This document shows positions 18,539 to 26,000 of a stretch of 64,000 nucleotides of DNA, piece by piece (positions within the stretch are counted from its first letter, which is position 1; every line of letters begins with the position of its first letter). A program made the translations under genes and the position numbers. The notes beneath the pieces are model-generated. The model saw nothing but the letters and a program-made list of their open reading frames with translations. It was not told the DNA's origin and did not search any database. Source of the stretch: an uncultured Prevotella sp. (GTDB lineage Bacteria > Bacteroidota > Bacteroidia > Bacteroidales > Bacteroidaceae); assembly GCA_947167845.1 (NCBI GenBank), contig CAMVJQ010000003.1:1-64000 (forward strand), written 5' to 3'.

Positions 18539-20212
18539 ATGATTACTAAGATAAACTATAGAAATAGGATGAAGTGGTTGTCGTGCGCAGCATTCTTCAC
18601 GCTTCACGCTTCACTCATCACGTCCTGTGCCGACTATAATACGACTGACGACTTCACGGTGCAGCCCGATCCTGCTTTTGTGGAGCCTTATAAGGACCTG
18701 GCGCCTGTCAAGTCTTATATCGACAGGACCAGTTATCCGAATATGACGCTTGGGGCAACGCTCAAAGTGGCTGATTTCAACAAGCAGGAACTGGCTCACG
18801 CGGCAGCCGTCACCAACTTCGACAATATCGCCTTTGGTACGACCCTGATGTCGGGTACCATCGTCAACGCCAAGGGCGTGATGAACTTCCTCGATATGAG
18901 CGACCTTCTGACCCACGTGGAGGAGATTGGCTATGAGGTCTATGGCAGCCCGCTCGTGGCAAATGCCAATCAATGCGATGAGTGGCTGAGCCTGCTTACC
19001 GCTCCTATTGAGATTGCCGTTGACTACGTAGAAGGAAAGACGGTCGACTACAACACGATGAGTACATTCGACGGAACGGTGGAAAAGCCATCAGCCTCTC
19101 TCGAAACCTACGATGGCCAGAAGGCACTTAAGATCGGAACTGCTGCCAAAGTCCGCATCATTGAGGGTTTCGAGGTTGATCCCCAGGCCAAATATACGAC
19201 GACATTCTGGGCAAAGGCCGACAAGGACGCTTCGTTTGACATCACTTTCTCCGGCAATCCGGTTGCCGGCTCCGGCCCCAATGGAAAATGGACCTTCAAG
19301 GCTGGTAAATGGACAAAGATCGTTGTGGAGGCCCAGAGTGCAGAAGGCGTAACGGAGGGCTATCTGAGAATCGACAACTCGCGCTCGGCCGTCATCTACA
19401 TCCAGAAAGTGCAGGTGGGCTACTATCCTGACAACCATCGTCCTCAGACCGCCCAGGAGCAGAAAGATACCATCAACTATGCCCTCAACGCATGGTGCGA
19501 CGGTGTGATGAAGATCAATGCAGGCCGTATCAAGTCGTTCGACCTGATCGACGAGGCCATTGATACGAAGGCAAAACTCGAAAATGGCATGTACGACCTC
19601 AAGCACTCCGAAGAGAAGATATTCTGGCAGGATGTGCTCGGCAGTGAGAACTATGCTCCCGTCGTCTCAAGGATTGCCAGCGGAGCGTTTGAAAGGCATG
19701 GCGGCAATGCGTCGGAGTTGAAGTTCTTCATTAGCGAGACGGGCCTTGAAGACCAGAAGACATTTGAGAGTCTCAAGTACTGGATTGGCATCTGGGATGC
19801 AAACGGTGCCAAGATCGACGGCATCAATGCCAAACTGAACCTGACCTACAGCGAGAATGCCGAGAAACAGGCCCAGACCGTGGCTACCCTCAACTCGCTT
19901 CTCGACAACCTGGCCTCCACGGGCAAACTTATCCGCCTGTCCAACTTCGACATCAGGTATCAGGGTGCTGACGGTGCGAATGTGCCTGCAGATAAAATCA
20001 CTTCAGAGCAGCGTCAGCAGGTGGCCGACTTCTACGGACAGGTCATCAAGGCTTATATGAACAAAATCCCGCACGACAAACAAGCCGGTATCTGCAAGGG
20101 TAGCCTGGCTGACAGTTCCGACCTAGTGGGACTCTGGTCTGTCGACAAGAACAATGACTGGGTGCGCAGTGCCGTCTACAAGGCATTCTGCGATGCGCTC
20201 AGTGGAAAGTAA
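18539..20212 (+). CDS. GH10-like lipoprotein with inserted CBM; predicted catalytically inactive
   Basis: 557 residues, lipobox ending ITSC (Cys30). A GH10 TIM barrel is split after beta-3 by an inserted CBM4-like beta-sandwich (about 165-300), the architecture of Prevotella Xyn10C. The key residues are degraded. Aligned to the active GH10 at 34586, the nucleophile strand IHITELDL has become IRLSNFDI (Asn469 in place of Glu), the AENDMK strand has become FGTTLMS, and GHCLCWHSQ has become GSPLVANANQ, losing the -1 subsite His and Trp residues. The acid/base Glu339 survives (FDLIDEAI). I infer a surface glycan-binding protein derived from a xylanase. It is the sixth gene of the operon. Its signal-peptide core is encoded by TTCACGC repeats (18596-18616). 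TTG 18530 and ATG 18569 are alternative starts. Confidence 0.85.
   Translation: MITKINYRNRMKWLSCAAFFTLHASLITSCADYNTTDDFTVQPDPAFVEPYKDLAPVKSYIDRTSYPNMTLGATLKVADFNKQELAHAAAVTNFDNIAFGTTLMSGTIVNAKGVMNFLDMSDLLTHVEEIGYEVYGSPLVANANQCDEWLSLLTAPIEIAVDYVEGKTVDYNTMSTFDGTVEKPSASLETYDGQKALKIGTAAKVRIIEGFEVDPQAKYTTTFWAKADKDASFDITFSGNPVAGSGPNGKWTFKAGKWTKIVVEAQSAEGVTEGYLRIDNSRSAVIYIQKVQVGYYPDNHRPQTAQEQKDTINYALNAWCDGVMKINAGRIKSFDLIDEAIDTKAKLENGMYDLKHSEEKIFWQDVLGSENYAPVVSRIASGAFERHGGNASELKFFISETGLEDQKTFESLKYWIGIWDANGAKIDGINAKLNLTYSENAEKQAQTVATLNSLLDNLASTGKLIRLSNFDIRYQGADGANVPADKITSEQRQQVADFYGQVIKAYMNKIPHDKQAGICKGSLADSSDLVGLWSVDKNNDWVRSAVYKAFCDALSGK
18596..18616 (+). repeat. TTCACGC x3 array encoding a signal-peptide core
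   Basis: Three 7-nt units (TTCACGC, TTCACGC, TTCACTC) encode FTLHASL within the signal peptide of the GH10-like lipoprotein. Confidence 0.8.
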
Positions 20213-20278
20213 GGCATAATGAGAATTGTTAAAAACAACTTTTTTATTCACTTTATTATTAACTAAATTGTTTCTATT

Positions 20279-22336
20279 ATGAAGAAATTGTTTACTTTGG
20301 TTGCTCTCTTGGCATGTTTCTTGGGAGCAAAGGCTGTGGAAGTCGTCGATGCAGAAGTCGACTTCTCTAAGTACTCAGACATTTCAGAATGGAATTTCCC
20401 CAACAGTTGGGGTGGCAGTGAGTCAGCAAAGGCTCGCCTCTCTATCCAGGACGGATGTCTTCATTTCCATAGTGAGGAGGCCACTGATCCTTCTTGGGAT
20501 TGCCAGTTCTTCCCCATTGGTGGTGTAAATGCTGAAATAGGTGTTACCTATACCCTCCACTTCAAGATCAAGGGTAGTGTAGCACAGAATTGCTCTATGC
20601 TTGGCTTTGGCCAGACGCCTTATGGACAGTTCGCCATCACCACCGACTGGGTCGAGGGCACCGTCGACTATGAGGCCGCCTCTGCCGACGGCAATATCCT
20701 GATGCAGTGTGGTGACTATGTCGGTGACTGGGATATCGCCTATCTGAAGATTACTCACGAGCAGGCTAAGGAAACACGTCCTGTAGAGTGGGTTGAACTG
20801 ATTGAGAATGGTGACGCTGAGAAGCCTTGGGCTGATGCCAATGTCAGATTCGATGATCAGGAGAATAACTACAAGATCTGTGCTTGGGGTAAAGAGAAGG
20901 GTCGCAATATGAATGAGAATGGTGGCTGGGATCCGTTCCCCGCTGACATAGAAGAAGTGGATGGTAGCCACGTGTTCGTCGTTCACGGTCAGGTTGCCGA
21001 CTCAGAGGGTGATCCTTCTGCATGGGACAACCAGTTCTGGATCCAGTCTACACGTAGAATGGTGCCAGGCGAGCAGGTCAAGATACATTTCCGCTACAAG
21101 GCTTCTCAGAATGCTAAGACCAATACTCAGATTCACCATCAGAATCCGTCTGACTACATGCACTGGTCGGCTATCGGTGATATAAACTTCACGACAGAGT
21201 GGCAAGAATTCGACCAGACTGTTACATGGCCAACAGGCGGTGATGATCAGGGCTGGTCAATCGCATTCAACCTGAACCCGGAGGTCAAGGATGCCGTCAA
21301 TTTCTATTTTGACGACCTCTCTATTTGTGAAATGAAGTTAGACCACGGTTACTTCGTCGCTTCTTCTAACACTGTAACTGGTATCGAGTATGATTATGAC
21401 AATGCTACAGAATTTGTTCAGGACGATGATGTGGTGGTTGCTACTGTCGGTGAGGCAGGAAAGCAGGACACTTGGGTGAATGAGGTGATGATCTCTACCG
21501 TTCGTGGTCACAGAGGTTCATTCCTGGGTGCTACAATCAAGCCTAGCGGCACGATTGATGGCAGCGCTGACACATGGCTTGACTATACAGAGGCTTCTAA
21601 CTGCAAGATCAAACTGCCCGCAGCCGGCGTATGGACTATCTCTATTGACACTGCGGGCAAGCAGATTAACTTCTTGAAGGTTGAAGGCGAAGAAAACAAG
21701 TTGCCTATCGAGGTGGTTGCTAACCCGACAGTCGTTGTTGTTAAGGGTCAGGAGAGAGCAGACAAGAAGACTGGTGATGACGATGAAGATCCTACACATA
21801 CAGGTGCTGACTGGGACAATCAGTTCTTCATCAAGGCCAACCGCGCTCTTAGTGCAGGAGAAGTAACTGTTGTCGAGTTCGACTATTCTAGTTCTATCGC
21901 CGCTACTTCTGGTACACAGTGCCATGGTGAGACACCGGGTGCTTATATGCACTGGAGTTGCATCGGCTCTTTCAACTTCACTCCGGAAGAGCAGCACTTC
22001 TCTACAACATTTACGGTTCCTGCTGAGGCTGACGGCATGTGGTGCATTGCATTCAACATGGCTGAAATCAAAGAAGCATGCGATTACACCATCAAGAACA
22101 TTATCTGGAAACTTGAGGACAACACCGAGTCTCTGATCAATATGACTGGTGCAGAGAACTTCTACGTGAAGGAAGGTGCTGGCACAACTCCATACATATT
22201 CGGTACTGATGGCATCAGCAGCGTAGTCAAGAGCAACACGGTGAATGCCGCTTCTTACAACCTCGCCGGCCAGCGTGTATCTGGCGACTACAAGGGTATC
22301 GTCGTAAAGAACGGTAAGAAGTATGTTGTCAAGTAA
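20279..22336 (+). CDS. Secreted multi-CBM protein, no catalytic domain seen
   Basis: 685 residues with a signal peptide (ending LGAKA). I see two or three CBM4/9-like beta-sandwich modules: about 20-160 (FHSEEATDPSWDCQFF), about 170-355 and about 490-630. The last two share paired motifs (WDNQFWIQSTRRMVPGEQV and WDNQFFIKANRALSAGEV; SDYMHWSAIGDINF and GAYMHWSCIGSFNF), which shows internal duplication. A shorter domain (about 370-480) separates them. The C terminus YNLAGQRVSGDYKGIVVKNG resembles the C-terminal tags common on secreted Prevotella proteins, possibly for surface sorting. No glycoside hydrolase motif is visible. It follows the GH10-like gene by 66 bp and is followed by a strong terminator, so it closes the xus-like operon. 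Role inferred: released or surface-bound xylan binder. Confidence 0.78.
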   Translation: MKKLFTLVALLACFLGAKAVEVVDAEVDFSKYSDISEWNFPNSWGGSESAKARLSIQDGCLHFHSEEATDPSWDCQFFPIGGVNAEIGVTYTLHFKIKGSVAQNCSMLGFGQTPYGQFAITTDWVEGTVDYEAASADGNILMQCGDYVGDWDIAYLKITHEQAKETRPVEWVELIENGDAEKPWADANVRFDDQENNYKICAWGKEKGRNMNENGGWDPFPADIEEVDGSHVFVVHGQVADSEGDPSAWDNQFWIQSTRRMVPGEQVKIHFRYKASQNAKTNTQIHHQNPSDYMHWSAIGDINFTTEWQEFDQTVTWPTGGDDQGWSIAFNLNPEVKDAVNFYFDDLSICEMKLDHGYFVASSNTVTGIEYDYDNATEFVQDDDVVVATVGEAGKQDTWVNEVMISTVRGHRGSFLGATIKPSGTIDGSADTWLDYTEASNCKIKLPAAGVWTISIDTAGKQINFLKVEGEENKLPIEVVANPTVVVVKGQERADKKTGDDDEDPTHTGADWDNQFFIKANRALSAGEVTVVEFDYSSSIAATSGTQCHGETPGAYMHWSCIGSFNFTPEEQHFSTTFTVPAEADGMWCIAFNMAEIKEACDYTIKNIIWKLEDNTESLINMTGAENFYVKEGAGTTPYIFGTDGISSVVKSNTVNAASYNLAGQRVSGDYKGIVVKNGKKYVVK

Positions 22337-22447
22337 AGTAATTCATTCGCGAATGGATTATTCTAATATCGTCCGTTTGGACGCTTCGCTTGTCGAAGAA
22401 ATCGGTTAAGCCGCAAGGCTTGCCAGCGAACTTTACATTGTTTTGGG

Positions 22448-22477
22448 AGCCTGGGCTTGTGAAAGTCCAGGCTTTTT
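22448..22477 (+). terminator. Rho-independent terminator of the xus-like operon
   Basis: An 11-bp stem (AGCCTGGGCTT with AAGTCCAGGCT, one G-U) with a GTGA loop is followed by TTTTT. It lies 111 bp after the multi-CBM gene. Confidence 0.88.
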
Positions 22478-22531
22478 CGATGGATAACGGTTACCACTTT
22501 TTCGAGAATCAGTAGGCTCTTATTTGGAAAA

Positions 22532-23078
22532 AACAGGCTCCCAATGACTCCCCGCCCCTATAAGGGGAGCGCTTTTTCCGCAATACTCCCCGCCCCTATA
22601 AGGGGAGGGGCCAGGGGTGGGGTGAATCAATAAGGTTCGACCGATTTTGAATAGGTTGCGACCGTATTTTTCTCCTCCACCCCTGACCCCTCCTCCCAGG
22701 AGGAGGGGATTAAAAGCAAAGAACGAAATATTTCTTGACTTCGGCGGTTTTAACATTTCTAATGGGTAACGAACCTAAAAAACCGATAAGCATGGGAATT
22801 TGCATGACTACTCAGGTGACTCTGGAGAAGATTCACTTTGCTCAAGACAATGGTCATGGGTGTTTTTAAATATACAAAAAACGATTTATAGGTTGTAACG
22901 TTGTAACATCGCCCTTTGTACATCAGCGATGTTACAACGTTACAACCTTTATTCAAAAAACTGTATGTAAAAAACAGTAAGGGTGACGCATCGCTGAAGT
23001 CAGGAACAGGCTCCCAATGACTCCCCGCCCCTAAAGGGGAGGGGTAGTGGTGGGGGTGAATCAATAAGGTTCGACCGA
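22532..23078. repeat. Non-coding block with a duplicated GC-rich repeat
   Basis: The 750-bp gap between 22337 and 23087 has no convincing gene. A 29-nt sequence beginning AACAGGCTCCCAATGACTCC occurs at 22532-22560 and 23005-23033. A second 24-nt sequence beginning GGTGAATCAATAAGGTTCG follows each copy (22621-22644 and 23055-23078). Between the halves are CCCCGCCCCTA/TAAGGGGAGGGG hairpins, and at 22675-22710 a further CCTCC/GGAGG inverted repeat. It looks like a short interspersed repeat element present twice; other copies would be expected elsewhere in the genome. Confidence 0.75.
22891..22947. repeat. Perfect 22-bp inverted repeat
   Basis: The arm 22891-22912 (begins GGTTGTAACGTTGTAACATC) is matched exactly by the reverse complement at 22926-22947, with a 13-nt loop. 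Each arm contains two GTTGTAAC/GTTACAAC direct repeats and one ATGTTACA/TGTAACAT word. There is no T tract typical of a terminator directly after it. It sits inside the duplicated repeat block. Confidence 0.85.
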
Positions 23079-23087
23079 AATTAGTGC

Positions 23088-26000
23088 TTATATGGAGTTG
23101 TTGGGGATAGAGAGGAGGCCGTTCTTATCAGCGAGCCGGTGCTCCTTCTTCAGGATAGCAATGACACCATTGATGGTCTCTTTGATCGTGGCCCCTGTAC
23201 TGCCAAAACCTAACTTGCGGGCCACAAGCGGCGCGATGGAGTTGGCAGGCAGGGAGAACTCCTCGGCAACCGCCTCCATGACGGCATTGGCAATCTCTAT
23301 CTGTGGGATCTCGGCTATCGTGCGTGGCGACTTCCCCCGATATGAGTCGTAATGCGCTGCCGTCTCCTTGTCGGCGAAATAATAGTCGTCGCCGACATCG
23401 GCCTTTACCCGGCAGCAGTCTTTCGTGGCCGACGTGACGAGAGCCTGTATGCGGTGAGGGGGATGCGCGTGGCTTAATATCCTGCTCAGACGCTTTGAAA
23501 CGTAATTGTGGCACACTGGCTGTTCGGTCCGGATGATGCCGAGGACTATAGCCTGGATGGCTTTATTGGTCATCTTGAGGGGGCTCTGCTTCAGAACGGG
23601 CGGGGGTGCCTCGTGATAGGACTGCTGGCGGGCATTCTTGCTTACGGGCTCGTCATCTTCCGGCTTCAGCGATTCCACGGAGAAGGCCCTGACCGGTGCC
23701 GGCTCGACGGTCTGCTGCTTCTGCCCGTTCTGCCCGATGGCTCTGATCTCGTCAAGGATTTGCTGCACGACTCTGCTCCTGTTCTCATACCAGTCGATGG
23801 AGTAGACCCTCATGGTGTTCCATCTCAGCATCTGCAGTACGGAGGGCTGCACGATCTCACGGTCGCGCGTGGTCTTCGTCTCATAATAGTTCTTGCCGTC
23901 GCACATGATGCAAAGGATGTACTTGTTGGGCGCCTCCTTGGTAGATACGGCGATGTCGATTTTGAAATGCGACCGTCCGATGTTGGTGGTGGCAAGGAAG
24001 CCTTCCTGTCTGATGGCGTCGGCTATCTGTTCAGTCATGACATGGTCGTTGCTACTGCCGCCGCCGTCCTGCTGCTGGTCGGGCAACAGCCCGTTTTCAG
24101 CAAACTCCAGGAAGTACTTGAGGCCGGCCACGCCTTTCGCATTGGAGCGTCGCAGGTCAATCTGGCCTGACGACAGCGTGGAGAACACGAGCATCTCATA
24201 TCGCGCCCTTGAGACGGCGACATTCAGGCGGCGCTCGCCCCCCGTGTTGTTAAGCGGCCCGAAGTTCATGCTCACCTTCCCGTACTTGTCAGGCCCGTAG
24301 CCGACGGAGAAGAGGATGATGTCGCGCTCGTCGCCCTGGACGTTCTCCAGATTCTTCACGAACAGCGGTTCTTCGGAATTGACGGCCGTCTCCTTCAGTT
24401 CGGCGTTCTGGTCAAGCACCTCGTACAGCATATCCTCTATCAGGTTCTGCTGAACCTTGCTGAACGAGATGATGCCGATGCTGCGCTTGCTGAGTTCGGG
24501 ATCTTTCAACCGCCGCACCACCTCAGCCACTATCGCCTTGGCTTCATCGGGATTGCTGCGGGTCTTGCCTTTGTCGTAGACACCGTCTATCTTGATCATC
24601 CTGACTTTCACATCCTTGTCGTCGACCGACGGGAAGGTCAGCAGATGATTGTCATAGTACTGTATGTTGCTGAATGCTATCAGACTCTCATGCTTGCTCC
24701 GGTAGTGCCAGTTCAGTTGGTATTCCTTCATGGAGAGTGTGTTGCAGTCGTCGAGGATGCTCTCCATGTCGTCGATGTCGGCTTCTTCCTCGTCGACCTG
24801 CGTTGAGGTGAAGAAACTTGTCGGCGGCATCTGCTTGCTGTCTCCTACGACGATGAGGGCCCGGCCTCTGGCGATGGCGCCTACGGCCTCGCTTGTCGGC
24901 ATCTGTGAGGCTTCGTCGAAGATGACCAGGTCGAATTTCTCCGTCCCCAGATCAAGGAACTGGGCCACGGAGAGAGGGCTCATCAGCATGCAGGGGCAGA
25001 GCCGGGGCAGGAGGGTCGGGATGCTGTCGATGATGCCCCTGATGGATGTGCCGCGGCCACCATTGTTGATGTTGCGCTTCAGGATGCTGACTTCCGAGCC
25101 GTCCGACGAGGCTGTCAGGGCTGACGGTACGTGAGAGGCCAGGCGGCTGTAGAGCACTTCCTTGCTTAATTCCTGGAACCGCCTCGTGTCGCGTTTGTAC
25201 TTCTCAATCTGCTGGCTGAAGAGCAGGCCGTTGAACGTCCTGAGTTGGGGATTGCTGTCGACGGTCTTTACGATGATGCGATGCCAGATGCCTTTCATGA
25301 AAGCGTCCAGTGCTTCCTGCGGCTGCAGGCCTTGCTCCATTTGCTCTGCTATAGCGGACAGCCCGCTGGCGGTCAACTGGCGCTTCTCTTCGATCCAGAG
25401 ATACCAGTCCTTGATGCCGCCGAAGGCCTGAAGCCACTCGCCTGACTTCGTGGCAGCCGTCATCGTGTCAGGACAGTCGGAAACCAGACTTGACAGGTGA
25501 CGACATAGTGCCGTCATCTGTCGATGGTGGTCGGACAGGGTTTTGGATGAATTCAGGTAGGCCGTCTTGAAAGATGCCCATCCGGCCTGGAAAGATTGTG
25601 CAAGGGCGTCCTTCAGCAGGCTGGACTTGCTGTTTTTCCTGTGGCCATAGTCCTCGATCAGCCTGGACAGGACGGGGAGCCTGTCGACAGTCTTTCCCAT
25701 GACGTCCCATCTGTCAGCGGCATTCATGGTGGCTGTGTCGAAAAAGCCGGCGATGTCTGTAGAACTGTCAGACAGTTCCTGGCTACAGTCCTGGTATCTC
25801 TTGACCTGCTGCAGGAGCGGATAGACATCATCGGCCCTCACATGGCCATACTGCTGCATCCTCCTGAGAAAGCCTTTCTTGGCAAAGTACCTGGGCAGCA
25901 GCCATTTCATCTGTATGTCGTCCCATAAGGCCTTCAGTTCATCGACGTTTTCGCGGCAGATGTCCTCGCTGCATATTGACCCGATGTAGTCTTTAGCCTC

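Noticed and set aside
22759..23064. 101-residue minus-strand frame in the repeat block
   Set aside because: It consists of the GC-rich repeat and the 22-bp palindrome read through; it has no family resemblance and no promoter.
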